From: Cherax quadricarinatus
Lineage: Eukaryota; Arthropoda; Malacostraca; Decapoda; Parastacidae
Assembly (NCBI RefSeq): GCF_038502225.1
Contig: NC_091382.1
Location: 10,372,920 to 10,436,919 of the forward strand
Length of the DNA stretch: 64,000 nucleotides
Direction of reading: 5' to 3'
The notes beneath the pieces were generated by a model. It worked only from the letters and a program-made list of their open reading frames with translations, did not search any database and was not told the DNA's origin. Shown here piece by piece: positions 18,883-29,203 of this stretch. Every line of letters starts with the position of its first letter. The first letter of the stretch is position 1. The position numbers and the translations under genes were made by a program.

Positions 18883-19340
18883 CTTGATCCTTGACTGTGT
18901 TCCTCCCGATGTATCTGTATAACAAGTTTGGGTCAGATTTAGCTTTTGATGCTATGTCATTCTCGTATTACCGCTGAGTTTCTCTCCTTATCCATGCACA
19001 TTCATTTCTGGCTCTTCAGCTCATCTCCCTGTTTTCCTGGGTCCTATAACTTCTATACTTTTTCCATACTCTAACACATTTGACTTTGGCCTCCCCACAC
19101 CTCCTGGTAAACCATGGACTCATTCTGATCTTCCCGTTCTTTCTGTTGCTCCTTGGTATAAACTTCTTCACTGCCTCCCTGTACTTAGTGGTCAGATGGT
19201 CCATCATTTCGTTTATTGTCTTTCCTTTTAGCTCGCTTACCCACTGCAGGAATTGCCTCATACTTGTGTAATCCCCTTTTTGGAAGTTTGGCTTCTCCCG
19301 TCCTTCTAGTGCTGCTTCACTCTCCATTAACTCAGTTTGA
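18883..19340 (-). pseudogene. LINE family 2 relic, post-endonuclease linker
   Basis: Minus strand: KPNFQKGDYTSMRQFLQWV, PRSNRKNGKIRMSPWFTRRC and REWKKYR-like WKKYRSYRTQENRE, then a SKAKSDPNLLYRYIGR-like stretch leading to KDQ just before the SINE. The same order occurs at 31020-31480 in the plus-strand copy, so the pieces on either side of the SINE are contiguous in the family. Confidence 0.75.
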
Positions 19341-19571
19341 GTGTGTGTACTCACCTTGTTGTACTCACCTAGTTGAGGTTGCAGGGGTCGAGTCCAAGCT
19401 CGTGGCCCCGCCTCTTCACTGGTCGCTACTAGGTCACTCTCTCTGAATCGTGAGCTTTATCATACCTCTGCTTAAAGCTATGTATGGATCCTGCCTCCAC
19501 TACATCGCTTCCCAAACTATTCCACTTCCTGACTATGTGGCTGAAGAAATACTTCCTAACATCCCTGTGAT

Positions 19572-19610
<39 letters not shown>

Positions 19611-20108
19611 CGCTTTCACCGAATTGTTTCCGAGAGAGGGCGAGACTCAGTTCCTGGTCCCGCCTCTTAAACAACTCTGAACAGCATCTCTGATGTCTGG
19701 CATCTTTGACGTTATTATATCTATCTTTGAAGCTGTGTTTGCCTTCCCCTCTGCGTCATCCAAGTCATTCCATCTTCTCAATCACTCTAACACTAAACAA
19801 ATATTTTGTTACTCCCTTATGACTCGTATGGTTCAACAGCTTCTATTGTCCCTTTGATCCTGGTCCTCATAATTCAGTCTCTCCTTATTTGTCCTATCAA
19901 TTCCCCTTAATATTTTGTACGCCGTAATTACGTTTCCCTTTGTCCTCTCCTCCAAGGTAATTAGGGTCACCTTTCTCCATAGTTCATCTTTCTCAATCTG
20001 GGTACTATCCTGCTTGCAAACCTTTGGACCTTTTTGACCAGGTGTGGGCTTCATGCGGGGGCCATATACTCAGTGACCGGCCTAACATACGTTGTGCATA
20101 TGTCTCTT
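19341..20108 (-). pseudogene. LINE family 2 relic, C-terminus and 3' tail
   Basis: Minus strand, from the gap toward 19341: TTYVRPVTEYMAP, a VQRFASRIVPRLRKMNYGE-like stretch, ITLEERTKGNVITAYKILRG, then NHRDVRKYFFSH, KWNSLGSDVVEAGSIHSFKQ, the 3' UTR GGGGCCACGAGCTTGGACTC and the tail CTAGGTGAGTACAACAAGGT-GAGTACAC. Order and content match 32640-33240. A (GT)n expansion at 19574-19609 interrupts the coding part. Confidence 0.78.
19574..19609. repeat. (GT)n microsatellite inside LINE coding relic
   Basis: About 18 GT units at the place where the plus-strand family 2 copy reads GACACAGATGAATCACAGGG (32998-33027), so the array grew from a short AC-rich seed in the coding region. Confidence 0.9.
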
Positions 20109-20208
20109 NNNNNNNNNNNNNNNNNNNNNNNNNNNNNNNNNNNNNNNNNNNNNNNNNNNNNNNNNNNNNNNNNNNNNNNNNNNNNNNNNNNNNNNNNNNN
20201 NNNNNNNN
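20109..20208. other. Assembly gap of exactly 100 N
   Basis: A run of 100 N, a conventional placeholder for a gap of unknown size. The bases just left and right of it are both GTCTCTT. Confidence 0.99.
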
Positions 20209-22860
20209 GTCTCTTAACGTGCTAGTGACACCCCTGCTTTTCATTGGGCGGATGTTGCATCGTCTGCCGAGGTTGTTGCTTTCGTTTTGAGTGATTTTCG
20301 TGTGCAAGTTCGGTACTAGTCCCTCAAGGATTTTCCAGGTGTATATAATCATGTATCTCTCCCGCCTGCGTTCTAGGGAGTACAGGTTTAGGAACCTCAA
20401 GCGCTCCCAGTAAATGAGGTGTTTTATCTCCGTTATGCGCGCCGTGAAGGTTCTCTGTACATTTTCTAGGTCAGCAATTTCACCTGCCTTGAAAGGTGCT
20501 GTTAGTGTGCAGCAATATTCCAGCCTAGATAGAACAAGCGACCTGAAGAGTGTCATCATGGGCTTGGCATCCCTAGTTTTGAAGGTTCTCATTATCCATC
20601 CTGTCATTTTTCTAGCAGATGCGATTGATACAATGTTATGGTCCTTGAAGGTGAGATCCTCCGACGTGATTACTCCTAGGTCTTTGACGTTGGTTTTTCG
20701 CTCTATTTTGTGGCCGGAATTTGTTTTGTACTCTGAGGTTTTAATTTCCTCATGTTTACCATATCGGAGTAATTGAAATTTCTCATCGTTGAACTTCATA
20801 TTGTTTTCTGCAGCCCACTGAAAGATTTGGTTGATGTCCGCCTGGAGCCTTGTAGTGTCTGCAATGAAAGACACTGTCATGCAGATTCGGGTGTCATCTG
20901 CAAAGGAAGACACTGTGCTGTGGCTGACATCCTTGTCTATGTCAGATATGAGGATGAGAAACAAGATGGGAGCGAGTACTGTGCCTTGTGGAACAGAGCT
21001 TTTCACCGTAGCTGCCTCGGACTTTACTCTGTTGACTACTACTATGTGTTCTGTTAGTGAGAAAATTATAGATCCATCGACCGACTTTTCCTGTTATTCC
21101 TTTATCACGCATTTTGTGCGCTATTACGCCATGGTCACACTTGTCGAAGGCTTTTGCAAAGTCTGTATATATTACATCTGCATTCTTTTTGTCTTCTAGT
21201 GCATTTAGGACCTTGTCCTAGTGATCCAGTAGTTGGGACAGACAGGAGCGACCTGCTCTAAACCCATCTTGCCCTGGGTTGTGTAATTGATGGGTTTCTA
21301 GATGGGTTGCGATCTTGCTTCTTAGGACCCTTTCAAAGATTTTAATGATATGTGATGTTAGTGCTATCGGTCTGTAGTTCTTTGCTATTGCTTTACTGCC
21401 CCCTTTGTAGAGTGGGGCTATGTCTGTTGTTTTTAGTAACTGTGGGACGACCCCCGTGTCCATGCTCCCTCTCCATAGGATGGTAAAGGCATGTGATAGG
21501 GGCTTCTTGAAGTTCTTGATGAACACTGAGTTCCATGAGTCTGGCCCTGGGGCAGAGTGCATGGGCATGTCATTTATCGCCTGTTCGAAGTCATTTGGCG
21601 TCAGGATAACATAAGATATGCTTGTGCTTACCAAATTCTGTGGCTCTCTCATAAAAAATTCATTTTGATCTTCGACTCTGTCTGGTTAGCGGCTTGCTAA
21701 AAACTGAGTCATATTGGGACTTGAGTAGCGCGCTCATTTCCTTGCTATCATCTGTGTAGGACCCATCTTGTTTAAGTAGGGGCCCAATACTGGATGTTGT
21801 TCTCGACTTTGATTTGGCATAAGAAAAGAAATACTTTGGGTTTCTTTCGATTTCATTTATGGCTTTTAGTTCTTCCCGTGATTCCTGACTCCTATAAGAT
21901 TCCTTTAGCTTAAGTTCGATGTTTGCTATTTCTCTGACCAGTGGCTCCCTACGCATTTCAGATATATTGGCCTCTTTTAGCCGCTCTGTTACTCTTTTCC
22001 GTCACCTGTAAAGGGAGCACCTGTCTCTTTCTATTTTACATCTACTCCTTTTTCTTAAAGGAATAAGCCTTGAACATACATCGAGTGCCACCGAGTTAAT
22101 CTGTTCTAGGCATAAGTTGGGGTCTGTGTTGCTTAGTCTATCTTCCCAGCTTATATCGGTTAGGACTTAGTTTACTTGGTCCCACTTTATGTTCTTGTTA
22201 TTGAAGTTGAATTTGGTTAATACTCCCTTGTGACTAATCTCATTTTGTTGGTCTGGGGCTCCGCACATACATGTCTGAACCTCAATTATGTTGTGATCAG
22301 AGTATATTGTTTTTGATATGGTGACATTTCGTATCAGATCATCATTGTTAGTGAAGATGAGGTCTAGTGTATTTTCCAATCTAGTAGGCTCTATTATTTG
22401 CTGGTTTAAGTTGAATTTTGGGCAGAGATTTGAAAGCTCTTGTGAGTGAGAGTTTTCATCAGAACTGCCTCCTGGTGTTATGACCGCAACAACATTATTT
22501 GCTATATTCCTCCATTTTAGGTGCCTCAAGTTGAAATCCCCCAGGAGCAAGATGTTTGGGGCAGGAGCTGGAAGATTTTCCAGACAGTGGTCAATTTTTA
22601 ACAGCTGTTCCTGGAATTGCTGGGATGTTGCATCCGGAGGCTTGTAGACTACCACAATGACTAGGTTTTGGTTCTCGACCTTTACTGCTAAAACTTCCAC
22701 TACATCATTTGAGGCATTAAGCAGTTCTGTGCAGATAAGTGACTCTGCGATATACAGGCCAACCCCCTGCGATATACAGGCCAACCCCCCCTTTTTGCCT
22801 GTTCACTCTGTCGCATCTGTAAAGGTGGTAACCGGGGGGGACTTTTCTTCTGGCACTAGT
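20209..22860 (-). pseudogene. LINE family 1 copy B ORF2, broken
   Basis: Minus-strand pieces of the endonuclease (VGLYIAESLICTELLN.., LLLGDFNLRHLKW, SDHNIIEV; 22167-22784), the linker (21660-21956), the reverse-transcriptase fingers and palm (21218-21652, then 20209-21006 with SVPQGTVLAPILF and FADDTRICM) and the C-terminal region up to the gap. Frameshifts lie near 21655, 21215 and 22000-22160. Residues closely follow copy A. Not translatable as one protein. Confidence 0.88.
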
Positions 22861-22945
22861 ATCTGTTAGTTTGGAGTGGAGGCCATTGACTGTGGTTCCA
22901 CTCCAGAAATGACTGGATTTGGTGTACGATTTCTGCCATTTTCTG

Positions 22946-23975
22946 TCAGTTTATTTTCCTTCCTAGCACTAAAAAAAAACTCCCTCTTGAGTGGCTGTGG
23001 CTACCCAGGTTCTCCCATGGTCTGGATGTTTTGTATCGTTTTATCCCCTTTAGATGGTGTGCCTGGCAAGTTAAGTTATAGCACAGTCTTTCCTGTACTG
23101 AAGAGGGACACATTTCAGGGTGAAAAAGCTTACAGGAAGGGAGTTTGCATTTTCCTGTTGTCATATGCGCACGGCATTTTCTAGGGTGGTCAAAGTTGCA
23201 CGTCCCATCTCCTCTTCCAGATTTCCCATGCCTGCAGATACCAAGTGCATAGTATGTGCACAGGCTTGGTTTCTGTTTGCCTTGGGTTTCTGTAACTGTA
23301 TTCCCTGTTGGTGCATGTTTACCTGTCTCATTCCTATCCTCACTAGTACTAACAATGGAACTCTCACCAGTTGTTTCTGGTAATATATCCTCACTATTGC
23401 TAGTGGAGTCCCCTTGTTTGCTATCTCCTGTGGTATTACTAGTTTGTAATATTGGTTTTATCTTGTCCTTGACTACACTTGTTTCCTCACTACAGCTCCT
23501 GTCTCCCTCGAGGTCATTTACATACATTCCCTCATGCGTACATTTACTGACTACCTGGACAGCACCTCCAGCCTCACCATTACTGTCTCCTAGGACAGCA
23601 CCTCCAGCTTCACCATTACGGTCTACCAGGGCAGCACCTCCACACCTCCAGCCTTAGTTTCTGACTACATGGCCAGCATCAAGGGCGATACCATCCAGCC
23701 CAGACTTTTTATTTTCCCATCTGTTATAGAATGCTTCCAGGTTTTCTATGAAGGCTGCTTTGATGTTATCCTCTTTTAATACCAATGTGATTTTAATCCA
23801 CAGATTGATCTCATTTGGACATACCCAAAAACACTTCCCTGATTTAATACTGCTTGTAGCTAGTTCTTGGATATCTGCACAAGAGGCGTGACACCAATTA
23901 TCACAAAAATGTCAAGTAATCCATGTGGAAGCCCGTTTGTTTGATGTACTGCAGACTACACAGAGCCTCATAATG
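22946..23975 (-). pseudogene. LINE family 1 copy B ORF1, broken
   Basis: Minus strand: the PHD region near 23975-23820 (RLCVVCSTSNKRASTW, a stop codon in the finger, then FCDNWCHASC and KCFWVCPNE), about three 36-bp linker repeats at 23540-23650, then an open CCCH region (22946-23527) with ICRHGKSGRGDGTCNFDHP and HMTTGKCKLPSCKLFHP. ORF1 ends in TAG near 22862; the overlap with ORF2 reads TAGTG, not TAATG. Confidence 0.82.
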
Positions 23976-24794
23976 TGATTTGAATGGTTGATTTACTATA
24001 GTTCTACTAGTAACCCCTTGAATATTCTACGAATAACCTCCTTAAAGTGAAGATCTGGCTATTTGTATTTCTATTTCTAACTGTATTTGTATATTAGGAC
24101 AGCTTACCAGTGTACGTTCCTGTTTTATATTTATTGTTTGTGTTTGATAAGGGCCCCTAAAATCCCGTCTGTTTACAGTCTGCTTTATTGTCCAACGAAT
24201 CCGTTTGAAACCGGTCAAGGGTTCAGACCAGCCAAGGGTTCGGACCAGTCAGATCTGATCAGTGGGTCACTTATTTAAAACATACTGGTCGGTGGTTTGG
24301 GATAACACATGAAGGAACTACTGGAAATTATTTAACCGAGTAATATGTGATTAGATTGATACAAAAGTGTAACTTGCGTGTTGAAGAACCGGTGATTGCT
24401 GGCAGCTCCTACAATGACGAACGGTCGAGACCTTTATTTACAGCCTGAAGGATTATCGATCACTGTATCTAGCTTTTCTAGGGTTTCTTTTCGTGTCCAC
24501 CACAACAAATGCTATATTATCACTATAGTTGACTGGTGAAATTATTGGAGGAAAGACGCTTTTTCTGAAGTAATATTTGTTTTTCGTTGTGTACATTGCG
24601 ACTGCTGGTAACTACAGGTTATATGAATTTCACTGTATACGTCTGGTATTTCAAGAATGGAGAAAAAACTAATGAAAGTCACTCCACTCCACCAAGTACC
24701 ATTATATTACTGGTTAGTTGCTACTACAACACTGTATTCTCCTATTCACTGGTATCGGTAGATTATATGCGAGGTACACTAGCAGGCCAGGGAA

Positions 24795-25015
24795 TTACCA
24801 ATATACTCTTGGCTGTCTTCAAGAAGGCACTGGACAAGCACCTAAAGTCGGTACCTGACCAGCCGGGCTGTGGTTCGTACGTTCGATTGCGTGCGACCAG
24901 CAGTAACAGCCTGGTTGATCAAGCATTGATCCACCATGAGGCCTGGTCACAGACCGGGCTGCGGGGGCGTTGATCCCCGGAACTCCAGATAAACTCCAGG
25001 TAAACATCTGGGGTC
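24795..25015 (+). mobile_element. LINE family 1, 3' end in plus orientation, paired with copy B
   Basis: About 220 bp encoding LAVFKKALDKHLKS and SVPDQPGCGSYVRLRATSSN, then the 3' hairpin GGGGGCGTTGATCCCC and the terminal repeat AACTCCAGATAAACTCCAGG. It begins within the consensus about 60 bp after the point where copy B reaches the gap. Confidence 0.82.
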
Positions 25016-25175
25016 GTAGACTATTCAACATCCTACCAGAAGATATTAGAAACACGGCTGGAACAAGTGTAGAAGTCTTCAAGACGAAACTGGACAAGTA
25101 TCTTCACCATGTGCCAGATCAACCAGGCTGTGAGGGATATGTGGGGGCAGCATGGATGCATTGGGGATGAGGGTG
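25016..25175 (+). pseudogene. 3' fragment of a related LINE (family 5)
   Basis: One open frame reads IWGRRLFNILPEDIRNTAGT, VEVFKTKLDKYLHHVPDQ, PGCEGYVGAAWMHWG. This is the same C-terminal layout as family 1 (FNCLPAYIRG...DKHLKSVPDQPGCGSYV) but clearly a different family. It starts exactly where the family 1 3' tail ends, so the tail lies against it. A premature stop follows. Confidence 0.65.
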
Positions 25176-25360
25176 GGGGAGTAGGGAGCCATAGTGAGAA
25201 TAATTGTTGGGGTACTAAAAGGCCCATGGTTAAGCAGGCAGAAGGCCTAGACCGGGATGTGGGGAGGGGACCAGGAATGGGGGGGGGCGAGGGGAGTGGC
25301 CTTATCTGTTCACTAAAGATGCACATCATTGACTAACTTTTGCTGATTATTTTACCCTTA
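25176..25360. other. G-rich spacer, no gene seen
   Basis: Purine/G-rich sequence with a GGGGGGG run, then a short AT-rich stretch before LINE copy D. Confidence 0.5.
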
Positions 25361-27568
25361 GTCCTAACCGATATAAGCTGGGAAGATATACTAAGCAACA
25401 CAGACCCAAACTTATGCCTAGAACAGATTAACTCGGTGGCACTCGATGTATGCACAAGGCTTATTCCTCTAAGAAAAAGGAGGAGTAGATGTAAAATAGA
25501 AAGAGACAGGCGCTCCCTTTACAGGCGACGGAAAAGAATAACAGAGCGGCTAAAAGAGGTCAATATATCAGAAATGCGCAGGGAGACACTGGTCAGAGAA
25601 ATAGCAAGCATCGAACTTAAGCTAAAAGAATCCTTTAGGAGTCAGGAATCGCGGGAAGAACTAAAAGCCATAAATGAAATCGAAAGAAACCCAAAGTATT
25701 TCTTCTCCTATGCCAAATCAAAATCGAGAACAACGTCCAGTATTGGGCCCCTACTTAAACAAGATGGGTCCTACACAGATGACAGCAAGGAAATGAGTGA
25801 GCTACTCAAGTCCCAATATGACTCAGTTTTTAGCAAGCCGCTAACCAGACTGAGAGTCGAAGATCAAAATGAATTTTTTATGAGAGAGCCACAAAATTTG
25901 ATTAACACAAGCCTATCCGATGTTATCCTGACGCCAAATGACTTCGAACAGGCGATAAATGACATGCCCATGCACTCTGCCCCAGGGCCAGACTCATGGA
26001 ACTCTGTGTTCATCAAGAACTGCAAGAAGCCCCTATCACGAGCCTTTTCCATCCTATGGAGAGGGAGCATGGACACGGGGGTCGTCCCTCAGTTACTAAA
26101 AACAACAGACATAGCCCCACTCCACAAAGGGGGCAGTAAAGCAACAGCAAAGAACTACAGACCAATAGCACTAACATCCCATATCATAAAAATCTTTGAA
26201 AGGGTCCTAAGAAGCAAGATCACCACCCATCTAGAAACCCATCAGTTACACAACCCAGGGCAACATGGGTTTAGAACAGGTCGCTCCTGTCTGTCTCAAC
26301 TACTGGATCACTACGACAAGGTCCTAAATGCACTAGAAGACAAAAAGAATGCAGATGTAATATATACAGACTTTGCAAAAGCCTTCGACAAGTGTGACCA
26401 TGGCGTAATAGCGCACAAAATGCGCGCTAAAGGAATAACAGGAAAAGTTGGTCGATGGATCTATAATTTCCTCACTAACAGAACACAGAGAGTAGTCGTC
26501 AACAGAGTAAAGTCCGAGGCAGCTACGGTGAAAAGCTCTGTTCCACAAGGCACAGTACTAGCTCCCATCTTGTTCCTCATCCTCATATCCGACATAGACA
26601 AGGATGTCAGCCACAGCACCGTGTCTTCCTTTGCAGATGACACCCGAATCTGCATGACAGTGTCTTCCATTGCAGACACTGCAAGGCTCCAGGCGGACAT
26701 CAACCAAATCTTTCAGTGGGCTGCAGAAAACAATATGAAGTTCAACGATGAGAAATTTCAATTACTCAGATATGGTAAACATGAGGAAATTAAATCTTCA
26801 TCAGAGTACAAAACAAATTCTGGCCACAAAATAGAGCGAAACACCAACGTCAAAGACCTGGGAGTGATTATGTCGGAGGATCTCACCTTCAAGGACCATA
26901 ACATTGTATCAATCGCATCTGCTAGAAAAATGACAGGATGGATAATGAGAACCTTCAAAACTAGGGAGGCCAAGCCCATGATGACACTCTTCAGGTCACT
27001 TGTTCTATCTAGGCTGGAATATTGCTGCACTCTAACAGCACCTTTCAAGGCAGGTGAAATTGCCGACCTAGAAAATGTACAGAGAACTTTCACGGCGCGC
27101 ATAACGGAGATAAAACACCTCAATTACTGGGAGCGCTTGAGGTTTCTAAACCTGTATTCCCTGGAACGCAGGAGGGAGAGATACATGATTATATACACCT
27201 GGAAAATCCTAGAGGGACTAGTACCGAACTTGCACACGAAAATCACTCACTACGAAAGCAAAAGACTTGGCAGACGATGCACCATCCCCCCAATGAAAAG
27301 CAGGGGTGTCACTAGCACGTTAAGAGACCATACAATAAGTGTCAGGGGACCGAGACTGTTCAACTGCCTCCCAGCACACATAAGGGGGATTACCAACAGA
27401 CCCCTGGCAGTCTTCAAGCTGGCACTGGACAAGCACCTAAAGTCAGTTCCTGATCAGCCGGGCTGTGGCTCGTACGTTGGTTTGCGTGCAGCCAGCAGCA
27501 ACAGCCTGGTTGATCAGGCGCTGATCCACCAGGAGGCCTGGTCACAGACCGGGCCGCGGGGGCGTTGA
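25361..27568 (+). CDS. LINE family 1 copy D ORF2, C-terminal two thirds
   Basis: An uninterrupted frame of about 735 codons covering the post-endonuclease linker, the complete reverse transcriptase (YTDFAKAFDKCDHG, SVPQGTVLAPILF, FADD at about 26630-26641) and the C-terminal region ending in GPRGR. The endonuclease and all of ORF1 are missing because of 5' truncation, so it has no natural start codon. About six amino-acid differences from copy A (for example NLVAL/NSVAL, ESYRS/ESFRS, FLKLY/FLNLY). Intactness reflects youth rather than selection at this locus. Confidence 0.9.
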   Translation, partial: VLTDISWEDILSNTDPNLCLEQINSVALDVCTRLIPLRKRRSRCKIERDRRSLYRRRKRITERLKEVNISEMRRETLVREIASIELKLKESFRSQESREELKAINEIERNPKYFFSYAKSKSRTTSSIGPLLKQDGSYTDDSKEMSELLKSQYDSVFSKPLTRLRVEDQNEFFMREPQNLINTSLSDVILTPNDFEQAINDMPMHSAPGPDSWNSVFIKNCKKPLSRAFSILWRGSMDTGVVPQLLKTTDIAPLHKGGSKATAKNYRPIALTSHIIKIFERVLRSKITTHLETHQLHNPGQHGFRTGRSCLSQLLDHYDKVLNALEDKKNADVIYTDFAKAFDKCDHGVIAHKMRAKGITGKVGRWIYNFLTNRTQRVVVNRVKSEAATVKSSVPQGTVLAPILFLILISDIDKDVSHSTVSSFADDTRICMTVSSIADTARLQADINQIFQWAAENNMKFNDEKFQLLRYGKHEEIKSSSEYKTNSGHKIERNTNVKDLGVIMSEDLTFKDHNIVSIASARKMTGWIMRTFKTREAKPMMTLFRSLVLSRLEYCCTLTAPFKAGEIADLENVQRTFTARITEIKHLNYWERLRFLNLYSLERRRERYMIIYTWKILEGLVPNLHTKITHYESKRLGRRCTIPPMKSRGVTSTLRDHTISVRGPRLFNCLPAHIRGITNRPLAVFKLALDKHLKSVPDQPGCGSYVGLRAASSNSLVDQALIHQEAWSQTGPRGR

Positions 27569-27596
27569 CCCCCGAAACTCTCTCCAGGTAAACTCC
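25361..27596 (+). mobile_element. LINE family 1, copy D, 5'-truncated
   Basis: Begins at the position matching copy A 15966 and ends with the same 3' terminus (CTCTCCAGGTAAACTCCAGG). By hand comparison it has about 30 substitutions and no insertion or deletion against copy A over about 2.2 kb (roughly 98.5%). 5' truncation is the normal outcome of LINE insertion. No clear target-site duplication is seen. Confidence 0.92.
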
Positions 27597-27650
27597 AGGA
27601 CTCTGCGCCATCACTCATGTGATACCGCGCCTGGGGCGGTAGCGGAACAT

Positions 27651-27952
27651 AATAATAATAATAATAATAATCTTTATTTACTACAAGTACATGTACATGG
27701 TATACAGTCCTAGCTGACAACAATAACATACTACTACATAGAAAGCCACTTGTTATGCTGAGCATCTCGGGCAAATTAGGTCAGTGTCCCAGGATGCGAC
27801 CCACACCAGTCGACTAACACCCAGGTACCATTTTACTGATGGGGAACATAGACAACAGGTGGAAAGAAACACGTCCAATGTTTCTACTCTGGCTGGGAAT
27901 CGAACCCAGGCCCTCACCGTGTGAAGCGAGAGCGTTAACCACCACCTGGCGC
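27651..27952 (-). mobile_element. tRNA-derived SINE, family I, copy 3
   Basis: (ATT)n tail at 27651-27670, body with CAAGTACATGTACATGGTAT and CCAGGATGCGACCCACACCA, and a B-box-like GGGAATCGAACCCAGG at the high-coordinate end. It lies about 55 bp after the 3' end of LINE copy D. Confidence 0.88.
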
Positions 27953-28240
27953 AGTGCAGTGTATGAAAGTACTCTTCTGATTAATAAAGACTTAAGACTG
28001 ATTTTAGTTAGTTAAAAAAACCCTTGTTGAAAATGTCCGAGCAACAGAAGGGTATAAAACGGAAATACAAACAAGAACAAAATGCTTAACCAACAATGAG
28101 AGTACGATTTTGCTTTTTTAGGGAATATATATAGATTTACGAAAGAGCATCGACCCACGATTCGTAAATATGACAGATACGTATTGGTAGCATTGGTAGA
28201 CTTGGAGATAAACAGATCATCCACCTGCAGCTTACAAACA
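27953..28240. other. Spacer, no gene seen
   Basis: No supported feature. Confidence 0.5.
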
Positions 28241-28243
28241 GCG

Positions 28244-28309
<66 letters not shown>
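28241..28309. repeat. (GC)n-(AC)n compound microsatellite
   Basis: GCGCGCGCGC followed by about 29 AC units. Confidence 0.98.
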
Positions 28310-28313
<4 letters not shown>

Positions 28314-28363
28314 GGATTTCACACCTTCCTGTGAAGTGACCCTCTAACCCTTCCTTCCCCCCC

Positions 28364-28634
28364 CCCGTCTCTCTCCCTCTCCTCCTCTCTCTTCCTCTCC
28401 CTCATCCTCTCTCTCTTCCTCTCTCTCTTCCTCTCTCTCTTCCTCTCTCTCTTCCTCTCTCTCTTCCTCTCTCTCTTCCTCTCTCTCTTCCTCTCTCTCT
28501 TCCTCTCTCTCTTCCTCTCTCTCTTCCTCTCTCTCTTCCTCTCTCTCTTCCTCTCTCTCTTCCTCTCTCTCTTCCTCTCTCTCTTCCTCTCTCTCTTCCT
28601 CTCTCTCTTCCTCTCTCTCTTCCTCTCTCTCTTC

Positions 28635-28665
<31 letters not shown>

Positions 28666-29203
28666 TCTTCCTCTCTCTCTTCCTCTCTCTCTTCCTCTCT
28701 CTCTTCCTCTCTCTCTTCCTCTCTCTCTTCCTCTCTCTCTTCCTCTCTCTCTTCCTCTCTCTCTTCCTCTCTCTCTTCCTCTCTCTCTTCCTCTCTCTCT
28801 TCCTCTCTCTCTTCCTCTCTCTCTTCTTCTCTCTCTTCCTCTCTCTCTTCCTCTCTCTCTTCCTCTCTCTCTTTCTCTCTTCCTCTCTCTCTCTCTCTCT
28901 CTTCCTCTCTCTCTTCCTCTCTCTCTTCCTCTCTCTCTTCCTCTCTCTCTTCCTCTCTCTCTTCCTCTCTCTCTTCCTCTCTTTATCTCTTCCTCTCTGT
29001 CTTCCTCTCTCTATCTCTTCCTCTCTTCCTCTCTTCTTCTCTCTCTCTCTTCCCTTGTCACTCCCCCCTCTCTCTTACCTTTTTCCCTCTCTCTCACTTT
29101 CTCCCCCGTTTTCCCTTCTTTCCCCCTCTCTCCTTCTACCCTCCCCTTCTCTCTCTTTCTCCCTCTCACTCTCTCCCCCTTTTTCTTTTTCTCTTTCTTT
29201 TGC
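28364..29203. repeat. Pyrimidine satellite, 12-bp unit
   Basis: About 55 copies of CTCTCTCTTCCT run from about 28380 to 29040, grading into irregular C/T-rich sequence up to the 5' edge of the family 2 LINE. The strand is almost entirely pyrimidine for about 800 bp. Confidence 0.96.

Larger units (their letters stand above)
20209..24794 (-). mobile_element. LINE family 1, copy B, inverted major segment
   Basis: The reverse complement of family 1 from mid 5' UTR (matching copy A at about 13023) to near the ORF2 C-terminus (TSTLRD), where the gap begins. It joins, head to head at 24794/24795, a plus-strand 3' end of the same family. The order fits a 5'-inverted insertion. It carries multiple frameshifts and stops. 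Confidence 0.85.

Noticed and set aside
25335..25362. Splice-acceptor-like TTATTTTACCCTTAG just before LINE copy D
   Set aside because: One weak match at a 5' truncation point; no exon structure or donor partner supports it.
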